A model generated the notes under the pieces. The model did no database searches and was not told where the DNA came from. It worked only from the letters and a program-made list of their open reading frames with translations. A DNA stretch of 17,660 nucleotides from Candidatus Iainarchaeum sp. (lineage in GTDB: Archaea > Iainarchaeota > Iainarchaeia > Iainarchaeales > JAAZKV01). The stretch is taken from NCBI GenBank assembly GCA_028702895.1, contig JAQVNZ010000014.1, forward strand, positions 1 to 17,660. Direction: 5' to 3'. Positions 6,810-13,612 of this stretch are shown here, one piece after another. Position 1 is the first letter of the stretch. Every line of letters starts with the position of its first letter. Made by a program: the position numbers and the translations under genes.

Positions 6810-7213
6810 AATATGGTATTGATGAACACACTAATATTTCGCGCTTACCAAAAGATGCTCACGAAATACATTTAATCAGGCCAATAAAAAAAAGCAAGTT
6901 AGATGAATTAATAACTATTAGACAAATAAAAAAAATTAGTTTATCAGAATCTTGTTATAAAAGATTACCAGAAAAAACGCTAAAAAATTTAAAAGACTCC
7001 AATATAGAATTATCAATTGAAAAAAAACGAGGAAGAGCATTAGATATTTCACTAGAAACAATGTTGCAAATAATAGAATTAAGAAAAGATTATCAAAGTA
7101 TTAGAGAAATTGAAAGGTTAACAAATACTCCAAAATCAACAGTGCATTATTTGTTAAAATATGCAGAACGTGGAAAAATAAAAAAAGGTTCAACAATAAT
7201 TTATTTAAAATAA
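6806..7213 (+). CDS. Small helix-turn-helix protein, DUF1699-like N-terminus
   Basis: A 135-residue protein. The C-terminal half has a clear helix-turn-helix (about 88-118: LQIIELRKDYQSIREIERL then NTPKSTVHYLLKYAERG), like resolvase/Tc-type or IclR-type DNA-binding segments. The N-terminal half (EIHLIRP, then KISLSESCYKRLPEKTLKNL, then IELSIEKKRGRALDIS) recalls from memory the archaeal DUF1699 family, with its HLAxRP and SYKR-like motifs. A profile search would have to confirm this. It starts inside the PHP stop codon (ATGA overlap), so translation is coupled. A regulator made with an enzyme suggests autoregulation or a nucleic-acid partner. Function unknown. Confidence 0.75.
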   Translation: MKYGIDEHTNISRLPKDAHEIHLIRPIKKSKLDELITIRQIKKISLSESCYKRLPEKTLKNLKDSNIELSIEKKRGRALDISLETMLQIIELRKDYQSIREIERLTNTPKSTVHYLLKYAERGKIKKGSTIIYLK

Positions 7214-7236
7214 TTAAAAACCACAATCTATTAAGC

Positions 7237-7243
7237 AAAAAAA
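7237..7243 (-). terminator. Oligo-T terminator of the superoperon
   Basis: On the minus strand T7 lies 27 bases after the DHH stop, in the 56-base convergent spacer. No hairpin is visible, as usual in archaea. Confidence 0.4.
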
Positions 7244-7269
7244 TGAACACATGTCTTATTTTACTAATT

Positions 7270-8313
7270 TTATTTTTTGTTAATAAAATCATTTAAAATT
7301 TTTAATGATTCTTTTAAAACAATTTTTTTTGATTTAAATCCTTTCCATTGCGCAGCACCACTATGCCCTCCTGCTTCACCACCAAATTTTTTTTGTAAAG
7401 GTATGATTAAATGATTCATTAAATTAAAATTATTTTTTTCTTTAAAAAAGGTTTCTGCTCTAGCTGAAAGATTTGTAATCCCGTTTTTTTCAATCCCACA
7501 AACAATTGAAACATCAGCGCCAAATTCTAAAAGTTTTGTTGCCACAGCACCTTGGTAAAAAGAAATATTGCTTAAAACAATTATCGTGTTTTTTATTTTA
7601 ATTATTTCAGCTCGTTTTAATGCTTTTAAAAAAGCGATTTTTTCACATTCTGGCGGATCGTGTTTTGCTATTTTAAAAATATTCGCATATGATTTTTTAG
7701 AACCCTCCAAACATTTTGAAAATGCGTTAAAAAAATTAGTTGAACCAACTAAGAATCTACCCGTGTCTTCAATCATTCCAATACAAGCGTAAAAAAACAT
7801 TTTTTCATTAAAATCTTTTCCAATAAGTTCAAATAATAATTCAGTAGTAGATAATTTTGTAGCATCACTAAAATATTTTGAAATAGAACTTTCTTCAACA
7901 ACATGATGATCAAAAACAAATAAACTTATACCCTCAAAATTATTTTTAACATTTTTATTAAAACCCAATTTTTTATTTTTTAATAATTCTTCAAATTTTA
8001 ATCTCATTTTTCCAAATTGTTCAAAATCATTAAAATCAAATAAAATAAAAAAATTAAATTTTTCAAGTTCAGGGTTTACTACAAAATCAATATTATATTC
8101 TTTTGCAAAGTTAGTAGTTTGTTCATTAATATGAGACGGAACACAAATTGTTGAATTAATTTTATTATTCGATAAAAATTCTTTAAATATTGCGGCCGAG
8201 CAAAACGAGTCTAAATCAGTATTTTCATGACAGACTAACAAGATTTTTTTTTCAAAAAAAGTTTTAATATCAACTTTTTTTTTAAAATAATTATTTTTCT
8301 TAATAGTTTTCAA
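7270..8313 (-). CDS. DHH-DHHA1 family phosphoesterase
   Basis: A 347-residue enzyme with all DHH motifs: HENTDLDSFCSA (29-40), DFND (93-96), FDHHV (134-138), and EDTGRF (182-187). The C-terminal DHHA1 domain carries GGEAGGHSGAA (311-321). Relatives are NrnA-type nanoRNases, pAp phosphatases, c-di-AMP hydrolases and RecJ-like nucleases. The compact size and HxNxDxD motif favour a small-substrate enzyme such as oligoribonuclease/pAp phosphatase, which would fit the exosome operon by finishing short RNAs (inference). The only start in frame is TTG at 8313, with GGTG seven bases upstream inside a hairpin (8319-8349). It follows prefoldin beta by 62 bases and is the last gene of the superoperon. 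Confidence 0.88.
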   Translation of the reverse strand: MKTIKKNNYFKKKVDIKTFFEKKILLVCHENTDLDSFCSAAIFKEFLSNNKINSTICVPSHINEQTTNFAKEYNIDFVVNPELEKFNFFILFDFNDFEQFGKMRLKFEELLKNKKLGFNKNVKNNFEGISLFVFDHHVVEESSISKYFSDATKLSTTELLFELIGKDFNEKMFFYACIGMIEDTGRFLVGSTNFFNAFSKCLEGSKKSYANIFKIAKHDPPECEKIAFLKALKRAEIIKIKNTIIVLSNISFYQGAVATKLLEFGADVSIVCGIEKNGITNLSARAETFFKEKNNFNLMNHLIIPLQKKFGGEAGGHSGAAQWKGFKSKKIVLKESLKILNDFINKK

Positions 8314-8318
8314 TTTAA

Positions 8319-8349
8319 AACACCAACAAAAATTAGATGAGTTGGTGTT
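8319..8349 (-). promoter_or_regulatory. Hairpin covering the ribosome binding site of the DHH gene
   Basis: On the minus-strand RNA, AACACCAAC (8349-8341), a 13-base loop and GTTGGTGTT (8327-8319) form a perfect 9-bp stem. The GGTG used as Shine-Dalgarno for the TTG at 8313 lies in the 3' arm and is paired with CACC. The structure could therefore damp or gate translation of the last superoperon gene. It could also act as a processing or attenuation signal. Confidence 0.55.
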
Positions 8350-8375
8350 ATTAAATCTTTTTAATTTTTAATAAA

Positions 8376-8747
8376 TTATTTTCTAGATTTTTTTGTTTCT
8401 TTTTGTGAATCTTCTTTTGTTTCAATTTTTCCTTCTACTTGTGCTTTTATTGAATTTAGTTTTTTTATTATTGTTTCTTCTTGTCTAACAAGTGTTTTTA
8501 ATCGTAATTCAAAAGATTCGTTTTGTTCTTCTAATTCTTTTTTCATTTCAGTTACTGATTTATTAACAAGAATATTTCCAATTATTTTCATAACTGTTTT
8601 TTCTTTTGTAGTAGTTAATTCTTCTAAAGAAGCTTTTATTACTTCTATTTGAATTTGATATTGTTGTTTTTGTGCTGAAACGTTTCCAAGCATTTGTCGA
8701 TTTCTTTCAAAATCCATCATCAATTCTCTTTTTTCTTGATCATTCAT
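8376..8747 (-). CDS. pfdB: Prefoldin beta subunit
   Basis: A 123-residue subunit of the hexameric prefoldin chaperone, which holds unfolded proteins for the thermosome. The family pattern is clear: N-terminal coiled coil (MNDQEKRELMMDFERNRQML and onward), the central beta hairpin with KIIGNILVNKS, and a second coiled coil (KKELEEQNESFELRLKTL). The Lys/Glu/Ser C-terminal tail is typical. The ATG overlaps the Pcc1 stop (ATGA), and GGGGG lies about 9 bases upstream. Its place directly after Pcc1 is the canonical superoperon order. Confidence 0.95.
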   Translation of the reverse strand: MNDQEKRELMMDFERNRQMLGNVSAQKQQYQIQIEVIKASLEELTTTKEKTVMKIIGNILVNKSVTEMKKELEEQNESFELRLKTLVRQEETIIKKLNSIKAQVEGKIETKEDSQKETKKSRK

Positions 8748-8983
8748 TCTAATTCCCCCATTTGTAAAAATAATTTTAATGGTTTTAAAATAGAATTTAA
8801 AGATGCTCTCGCAGCTGATTTATCAGATGCAATTATTTCAAATTCTAAAATATTTTTTTTTAAAAACACTTTGGTTTCGCTTCTATCAAATTTTTCTTCC
8901 AATTCTGGTTTTATTGATTTAAAAAAAATGATTGCTTTTTCTTTGGAATCAAATTCAATTTTTATTTTGAGATTTACTCTCAT
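8744..8983 (-). CDS. pcc1: KEOPS complex subunit Pcc1
   Basis: A 79-residue dimerising subunit of KEOPS, the complex that completes N6-threonylcarbamoyladenosine (t6A) at position 37 of ANN-decoding tRNAs. It begins with a strand (NLKIKIEFDSKEKA), has a central amphipathic region, and ends with the family signature AARASLNSILKPLKLF. The length is normal. ATG 8983 lies two bases after the Rpo12 stop, and the gene overlaps prefoldin beta by 4 bases. Between Rpo12 and PfdB this is the expected neighbour. Confidence 0.9.
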   Translation of the reverse strand: MRVNLKIKIEFDSKEKAIIFFKSIKPELEEKFDRSETKVFLKKNILEFEIIASDKSAARASLNSILKPLKLFLQMGELE

Positions 8984-8985
8984 AT

Positions 8986-9120
8986 CTAGTCAACTTTTAT
9001 TGTTTTTGCAATTGGTTCTCTTGTTTTATATACTACCCTATAACCACAACTTGGACATCTAACCATCCCTTCTTCAATACTAGTAACTTCTGTACCACAT
9101 TTTCCACACACATAACCCAT
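8986..9120 (-). CDS. rpo12: DNA-directed RNA polymerase subunit Rpo12 (RpoP)
   Basis: A short gene of 44 residues, too small for a usual length cut-off. It is a zinc-ribbon subunit of archaeal RNA polymerase that contacts Rpo3 and Rpo10 and supports assembly and open-complex formation. CGKC (5-8) and CPSC (22-25) provide four zinc ligands. The ending GYRVVYKTREPIAKTIKV matches the RpoP/Rpb12 consensus closely (Arg-rich, 'R.i.y...R'). GGTGAT lies 4 bases before ATG 9120. It follows eL43 by 8 bases and precedes Pcc1 by 2, the canonical order. Confidence 0.95.
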   Translation of the reverse strand: MGYVCGKCGTEVTSIEEGMVRCPSCGYRVVYKTREPIAKTIKVD

Positions 9121-9128
9121 TTTATCAC

Positions 9129-9479
9129 CTATTCACTTGATTTTGCAACTTCTTTTTCAATATCAGAATAACTTGATTCTTTTTCTGTTGCTTTAATTAA
9201 TTCACCAGCATCAGCAACAAATGATTTTTGATTTATTATTTTTTTAACTGATTTTCCAATTAATGTTTCAGTAGTATAAGCTCCACCAGTAAATTTTGAA
9301 GCACATTTTTTACATTCATAAAGTCCAGCTGCTTTTCTAACTATTTTGCTAAAACCACAAAAAGGACACGCATTAAGATTTTTTTGTTTTTCTTCAACTT
9401 TTAAAACTCTTTTCTTTATTCCTACACCATATCTTGAACCAAATCGTCCAGTAGATTTTACTTTTTTTGTTTTTTTCAT
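9129..9479 (-). CDS. rpl37ae: Large ribosomal subunit protein eL43 (L37Ae)
   Basis: A 116-residue zinc-ribbon protein of the large ribosomal subunit. The basic N-terminus (MKKTKKVKSTGRFGSRYG) is the family hallmark. Zinc ligands are C38-x2-C41 and C56-x2-C59, followed by KKCASKFTGGAYTTET. The family is usually 70-95 residues. Here an acidic C-terminal extension of about 25 residues (ELIKATEKESSYSDIEKEVA region) is added. The frame is open to a TTG at 9491, but GGTGAG lies 4 bases before ATG 9479, so that ATG is the start. A 225-base gap with its own promoter-like element separates it from Rrp42. Confidence 0.95.
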   Translation of the reverse strand: MKKTKKVKSTGRFGSRYGVGIKKRVLKVEEKQKNLNACPFCGFSKIVRKAAGLYECKKCASKFTGGAYTTETLIGKSVKKIINQKSFVADAGELIKATEKESSYSDIEKEVAKSSE

Positions 9480-9500
9480 CTTGCTCACCAAAAAATTTTA

Positions 9501-9518
9501 TTTGCTAATAATAGCAAA
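9501..9518 (-). promoter_or_regulatory. Leader hairpin of eL43
   Basis: TTTGCTA, a 4-base loop, then TAGCAAA: a perfect 7-bp stem, 22-39 bases before the eL43 ATG and just upstream of its ribosome binding site. Ribosomal protein leaders often carry autoregulatory structures. Whether this is one is inference. Confidence 0.35.
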
Positions 9519-9545
9519 CACCAATAAATTTTTGTTATAGAAAGC

Positions 9546-9553
9546 TTTTAAAA
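9546..9553 (-). promoter_or_regulatory. TATA-like element before eL43
   Basis: TTTTAAAA is the core of the perfect 14-bp palindrome AGCTTTTAAAAGCT. A start about 25 bases downstream would give a leader of roughly 45 bases containing the 9501-9518 hairpin and GGTGAG. Confidence 0.35.
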
Positions 9554-9704
9554 GCTCTCATTGAATATAAAAATCACATTATTCCAATTATATATTCTAA
9601 CAATTTTTTTATTATATGGTATGAAAAACTCTAAAACATTATCAATTAATAATTCTTTTAAACCAATAATATTTTTCAAATTTTTAATACCATATTTTTA
9701 TAAT

Positions 9705-10496
9705 TTATATTTTTAATATTTGTTTTCTTATTTTATCCGAATTTTTGAATGCTAAGTCAATCATATAACTTACTTCTTCTTTGTTAAATGATCCACCAAC
9801 ACCTTTTTGCATTGCTGAAATAAAACCATCTTCAGTTGTTCCAACCGAAAATCTTGCTTCTGCAGCTTTTTCTTCTAAATATGTTGGATCTAATAATATT
9901 TTTCCACCAACTTTTACAAATGTTGTAAGTAATGGTTTTCTAGATAGTTTTAATTTTCCATCATATTCGTGCATTATTATTCTGTTTTCAGCATCTAATT
10001 TTGGCATTTTTGCATTATTAAAAGTTACGAGTGCAGCTATTGATCCAGCATCGAACATATTTCCATCACCATTCAATGCATAAAAATCAAGGTATCCTAC
10101 CCAAACTTTTTCGCCTTTTATTATGCAAAGACTCTTAAAATCTATTGCCTTGCTCTCTCTTATTGCTCTATCAACAACTCTTGCTACTTCTACTTCATCA
10201 TCATCAGGTCTTCCGGATTCATAATCTGGATGCGCTAATGGTAAATTTTCTGCACCAATAGAAATTGATCCTTCGTCTTGATTATCAGGATAAGGTGTGC
10301 CTATTTCTATTTTTAAACCAGCAATTACTTTTGTGTTCCCAAGAGTAACTATTGTTGAGCCTTCAGCGTTTTCTGACATTCCAGTTTCTATTTTAATTTC
10401 TCGCATTTCATCTAATTGTCTATTGTCAAGTCTCTTACCATCTCTTGCAAGAGAAACTACTTTTTGTATATCACTTTCTAATATTGTTGATCTCAT
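9705..10496 (-). CDS. rrp42: Exosome complex subunit Rrp42
   Basis: A 263-residue RNase PH-fold subunit of the archaeal exosome. It is catalytically inactive itself but forms the hexameric ring with Rrp41 and shapes the phosphorolytic site. Family motifs are GKRLDNRQLDEMREIKIETG (about 19-38), GSTIVTLGNTKVIAGLKIEIGTPYPD, the acidic ESGRPDDDEVEVARVVDRAIRES block, and GYLDFYALNGDGNMFDAGSIAAL. ATG 10496 overlaps the Rrp41 stop (ATGA), with AAGGTGA just upstream. The length is normal. Confidence 0.96.
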   Translation of the reverse strand: MRSTILESDIQKVVSLARDGKRLDNRQLDEMREIKIETGMSENAEGSTIVTLGNTKVIAGLKIEIGTPYPDNQDEGSISIGAENLPLAHPDYESGRPDDDEVEVARVVDRAIRESKAIDFKSLCIIKGEKVWVGYLDFYALNGDGNMFDAGSIAALVTFNNAKMPKLDAENRIIMHEYDGKLKLSRKPLLTTFVKVGGKILLDPTYLEEKAAEARFSVGTTEDGFISAMQKGVGGSFNKEEVSYMIDLAFKNSDKIRKQILKI

Positions 10497-11335
10497 TTTT
10501 TCACCTTCTTTTTAACACTCTTAACTTCTTTTTTTTCAACATTTTTTTTATCAATATTTTCTTTGCTAATATTTTCTTTGCTAACATTTTTTGAATCCTT
10601 TTTTTCCATTGCTTCACTTAAATCAAATTTTCTTTTCAAAGCTTCTTTTTGAACTTCATAAACTTTTTTACAAGCATTAATTCCTAATTTTGAAACAATT
10701 TCCCATTCTTTGTCTGTTAACAATCCGTCTAATTGTAACAAAACTATTTCTTCACTATTAGGAAGAATCCCAATTGGAATATCTACTGCATCAGGTGCAT
10801 CTTCTTCGGCCTTGTCTAAATCAACAACTAATTCACCAAATGCTTTTCCAACACCTATTGCTGAAACCAAATCTCGCATTGGAATTCCAGCATCTGCAAG
10901 TGCACAAGATGCTGCAGTTAAACAAGCTACTCTTGAACCAGCATTTGAATCAATTACTTCCACATAAACTCCTATTTCAGTATTTGGGAATTGTTCTACA
11001 AAAACAGCTTTGGTTAAAGCTTCTCCTAATACTTTTGATATTTCTTGGTCTCGCCTATTAGGCCCAGGTCTTTTTCTTTGTGGAACTGAAAAAGAAGTCA
11101 TTCTATATTCAACTTTTATAACAGTTTTTAATGGATCTGCAGAATGTTTTGGTAAAGCTTCTCTTGGACCATAAACCGCTGCATAAACTTTATTTTGGCC
11201 CCATTCTAAATATGCTGAACCGTTTGCATTTGGAATAACTCCCACTTCAATTTTTAATGGTCGAGATTCATCCATTTTTCTCCCGTCTATTCTTTTTTTA
11301 TCTTTTTTATAATCAATCATAGTTTCTTGTTTCAT
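10493..11335 (-). CDS. rrp41: Exosome complex catalytic subunit Rrp41
   Basis: A 280-residue catalytic RNase PH-type subunit that degrades RNA 3'-5' with phosphate. Seen: RIDGRKMDESRPLKIEVG (15-32), RMTSFSVPQRKRPGPNRR (78-95), NAGSRVACLTAASCALADAG (131-150) and VVDLDKAEEDAPDAVDIPIG (170-189). The last block holds the active-site acidic residues. About 35 residues follow the core as a Lys-rich tail with repeated SKEN-type units (244-280), longer than in most archaeal Rrp41. GTG 11344 is an upstream in-frame start, but the AGGTGATT overlapping the Rrp4 stop is correctly spaced for ATG 11335. Confidence 0.96.
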   Translation of the reverse strand: MKQETMIDYKKDKKRIDGRKMDESRPLKIEVGVIPNANGSAYLEWGQNKVYAAVYGPREALPKHSADPLKTVIKVEYRMTSFSVPQRKRPGPNRRDQEISKVLGEALTKAVFVEQFPNTEIGVYVEVIDSNAGSRVACLTAASCALADAGIPMRDLVSAIGVGKAFGELVVDLDKAEEDAPDAVDIPIGILPNSEEIVLLQLDGLLTDKEWEIVSKLGINACKKVYEVQKEALKRKFDLSEAMEKKDSKNVSKENISKENIDKKNVEKKEVKSVKKKVKK

Positions 11336-11344
11336 AATAATCAC

Positions 11345-11953
11345 CTATTTTTTCTCCTTTAATAATTCTTCAACAGCATTTGTCAAATTACTTTTATACG
11401 AATTTTCGTCAATGAAATGAACTGCTTTTTTTAACAAATTAATGTTTCCATCTCTAGCCCAAACTCGACCATTTTTTCCAATAAAAATTTCGCAATTTGT
11501 TCCATTAGTAAGAACGTCTAACATTGAACCATTTTTTCCAATTAATCTAGGACTTCTAACCGCAGTTATTTTTATTACTTCGCCATCACCCATTTTTCTT
11601 GGGAATGAAAGATCAGCTTCTTTTAATTCGTTAACATCCTCAACTTTTGCTATTATTACATCGCCTAATTTTAGATCAGTTCTCATAGCTTTTTTTGGAA
11701 TAAAAGAATCTGCAAAAGAATTTACGTCAACTCCATATCCTGCAAAAACTACTCGATTAACTATTCCAACTATTGTATCATCTCTTTTTGGAATATACAT
11801 TCCTTTAAGCGCAACTACTTCTGCAATTTCGCTTTCCGTATTAGTTATTCCTAGAACTTTAGCATATATTTTTCCATTTAAAACATATACGTTTGGCCCA
11901 AGTTTTTTTCTTTCTTCAGACAATAATTCGCCCGGTACTACAACCTGTTTCAT
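11345..11953 (-). CDS. rrp4: Exosome complex RNA-binding subunit Rrp4
   Basis: A 202-residue cap subunit that sits on the Rrp41-Rrp42 ring and feeds RNA into the pore, with a preference for A-rich tails. Domains in order: N-terminal strand domain (VVVPGELLSEE, KLGPNVYVLNGKIYAKVLG), S1 domain (about 55-125: DDTIVGIVNRVVFAGYGVDV, KLGDVIIAKVEDV), and KH domain (about 130-195) with IGKNG at 138-142 and again at 158-162. The presence of KH rather than a zinc ribbon separates it from Csl4. GGTGATTTA precedes ATG 11953. It follows SBDS by 11 bases. Confidence 0.96.
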   Translation of the reverse strand: MKQVVVPGELLSEERKKLGPNVYVLNGKIYAKVLGITNTESEIAEVVALKGMYIPKRDDTIVGIVNRVVFAGYGVDVNSFADSFIPKKAMRTDLKLGDVIIAKVEDVNELKEADLSFPRKMGDGEVIKITAVRSPRLIGKNGSMLDVLTNGTNCEIFIGKNGRVWARDGNINLLKKAVHFIDENSYKSNLTNAVEELLKEKK

Positions 11954-11964
11954 TAAATCACCTT

Positions 11965-12660
11965 TTATTTTTCAATAATTTTAACTATTATTTCCCCGTG
12001 TGTAACTGCACTTAATTCGTTTAACAAATCTTGTTTTAATCCACTGGGTAATTCAAATTCTATTGCTACTGACCCATCATTAAGCCATTGTTCTTTTTTT
12101 ATTTCAAATTTATGAATTATTGAAGAACATTTACCAGAATATTGTGCAGGAATTTTAACCGCAAAATTAATTTTTTCCATTGAAATAGGAATAATTCTTT
12201 TTATGGCGTCAACAATTTTTTTTAATTGTTCTTCCGGACTTTTAAATGGATCAACATGAATTTTTGCTTGCTCCATCGCACTTTCTATTCTTGCAGGAGG
12301 ATGAGGAGTATTATTTTGAGGATTAATAGCATTTCTTGAAATCAAAGAAATTATTTCTAATCTTTTTTTCTCAAAAAAATATCTTCTTTGTTCAGTTGTT
12401 AATTGAACTTCCCCATCTTCAATAATTTTTTTTGAAATTAATTTTAAGTCACTTGTTCCAAAAATAGTTTGAATTAGTTCAGGACTTTGTTCATCACCTT
12501 TTTTTGAATCCTTAAAAACTTTTTCATCCGCTAATAAATCTTCAAAAGAAACTTCTTTTTTTTGTTTTAAATCCATTGCTAAATTTGGGTCAACTAAAAT
12601 TTCGAATTTGTGACCTTCTTTTTCAAATTTAGCAATCACAGCTTCATCCATTTTTACCAT
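11965..12660 (-). CDS. sdo1: Ribosome maturation protein SBDS (Sdo1)
   Basis: A 231-residue SBDS-family protein. In eukaryotes it works with the EFL1 GTPase to remove the anti-association factor eIF6 from the large subunit. The archaeal role is taken to be similar. Domain I: VKMDEAVIAKFEKEGHKFEI, LVDPNLA, LLADEKVFKDSKKGDEQS. Then EVQLTTEQRRYFFEKKR, the helical domain II with PHPPARIESAMEQAKIHVDP, and the ferredoxin-like domain III ending in GSVAIEFELPSGLKQ. ATG 12660 gives the MVxxDEAVIA start common in archaea. An ATG three codons later is possible. Confidence 0.96.
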   Translation of the reverse strand: MVKMDEAVIAKFEKEGHKFEILVDPNLAMDLKQKKEVSFEDLLADEKVFKDSKKGDEQSPELIQTIFGTSDLKLISKKIIEDGEVQLTTEQRRYFFEKKRLEIISLISRNAINPQNNTPHPPARIESAMEQAKIHVDPFKSPEEQLKKIVDAIKRIIPISMEKINFAVKIPAQYSGKCSSIIHKFEIKKEQWLNDGSVAIEFELPSGLKQDLLNELSAVTHGEIIVKIIEK

Positions 12661-12674
12661 TTATATCAACTCAA

Positions 12675-12719
12675 ATCAATAAAGGCCAAACCATTATTTT
12701 CACAGGCTGGCTGATTGAT
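12675..12719 (-). repeat. Imperfect inverted repeat between psmA and SBDS
   Basis: ATCAAT (12675-12680) pairs with ATTGAT (12714-12719), and GCCA (12685-12688) with TGGC (12708-12711), around a 19-base loop and a small internal bulge. It lies in the 64-base intercistronic space and is locally GC-richer than its surroundings. A processing hairpin is possible. Confidence 0.3.
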
Positions 12720-12724
12720 AAAAA

Positions 12725-13441
12725 TCATTTTAAAATATTTTTTAGTTCACTTTCGTTTAAGAATCTAAAACCATTAGCGTCAATTATTGCAAATTCTACT
12801 CGTGTTAAAGAAATTTTTTCTTTTTCAGGAATACTTTTTGCTAAAGCTTCATAAGCAATTGTAATCGCTTTTTCTAAACTTAAATTTTCTTTAAAATCTT
12901 TTTCAAAAACATTCATTGCATTTTCTTTATTTCTTCCAATAGCAATTGACTTGTATTCTGCTAGTGCACCACTTGGTTCTGTTTGAAATAATTGAGGGCC
13001 TTTTTCATCAATCCCTGCAATAATAAAAGATACTCCAAATGGTCTTAAGCCACCATATTGGGTAAAAGCTTGTTTTGTTTCAGCTATTTCTTTTGACATT
13101 ACTTGAACTTGTATTGGTTCAGAAAAAACCATTTTATTATCTTGTGCTTGTCTTCTTGCAATTCCAACTAGTCTTCTTGCATCTCCAACTAATCCTGCTG
13201 AAACTACTGCAATTTTTTCATCTATTTTAAATATTTTTTCTATTGATTCTGGTTTTACTAACCTACTAGAAATACATTTATCTGCTGCAATTAAAACACC
13301 GTCTTTGTAAACTATTCCAACACCAGTTGTTCCCTGGTCAACTATTTTAGAAGCATATTCTACCTGATATAATCTACCATCAGGAGAAAACATTGTAGAA
13401 GACTTGTCATAAGAAGGAACCTTTGATTGCATTGGATACAT
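12725..13441 (-). CDS. psmA: Proteasome subunit alpha
   Basis: A 238-residue subunit of the outer rings of the 20S proteasome, which gates entry and docks the PAN ATPase. The alpha-subunit N-terminal signature is present (SSTMFSPDGRLYQVEYASK, about 14-32). Next comes GTTGVGIVYKDGVLIAADK, where alpha subunits lack the processed catalytic Thr. KIFKIDEKIAVVSAGLVGDARRLV and GGLRPFGVSFIIAGID follow. AGGT lies 8 bases before ATG 13441. A 171-base gap with a palindromic TATA-like element separates it from Pop5, so it may have its own promoter. No beta subunit is in the window. Confidence 0.97.
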   Translation of the reverse strand: MYPMQSKVPSYDKSSTMFSPDGRLYQVEYASKIVDQGTTGVGIVYKDGVLIAADKCISSRLVKPESIEKIFKIDEKIAVVSAGLVGDARRLVGIARRQAQDNKMVFSEPIQVQVMSKEIAETKQAFTQYGGLRPFGVSFIIAGIDEKGPQLFQTEPSGALAEYKSIAIGRNKENAMNVFEKDFKENLSLEKAITIAYEALAKSIPEKEKISLTRVEFAIIDANGFRFLNESELKNILK

Positions 13442-13612
13442 AAAAAAAACCTATTTAAAATATTTTATAACTCTAATAATATACTTTGATGTAACAATAT
13501 TTATAAATATTCCCAAATAAAGAAAACTTGTTTTTTATTAACTTTACTAGATTACAAACCAACAAATCAAAAAATTTTAAATTAAAAATAATAAAATTAA
13601 AAAAATGAAAAC
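13442..13612. other. Gap between pop5 and psmA
   Basis: 171 bases without a coding frame of note. It contains the psmA promoter-like palindrome at 13496-13511 and otherwise A/T runs. Confidence 0.5.
13496..13511 (-). promoter_or_regulatory. Palindromic TATA element of psmA
   Basis: AATATTTATAAATATT is a perfect 16-bp palindrome with a TTTATAAA core, about 55-70 bases before the psmA ATG. It implies a leader of about 35-40 bases ending with AGGT. Confidence 0.4.

Larger units (their letters stand above)
9480..9704. other. Internal superoperon gap between rrp42 and eL43
   Basis: 225 bases of AT-rich DNA inside an otherwise tightly packed operon. It holds a TATA-like AGCTTTTAAAAGCT palindrome (9543-9556), the eL43 leader hairpin, a 9-bp long-range inverted repeat (ATATGGTAT 9614-9622 and ATACCATAT 9687-9695) and a weak 43-codon minus-strand frame (9548-9679, TTG start). 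It probably gives eL43 and downstream genes their own promoter. Confidence 0.5.

Noticed and set aside
9614..9695. Possible C/D-box small RNA between the ATATGGTAT/ATACCATAT arms
   Set aside because: No proper C box (RUGAUGA) and D box (CUGA) pair on either strand. The 64-base loop is plain AT-rich sequence.
11442..11978. 178-codon plus-strand frame opposite Rrp4
   Set aside because: Antisense shadow of a certain gene. Its composition (Ser/Pro/Thr/Phe) is what the complement of Lys/Glu-rich coding gives. The same applies to the other antisense frames over the superoperon.
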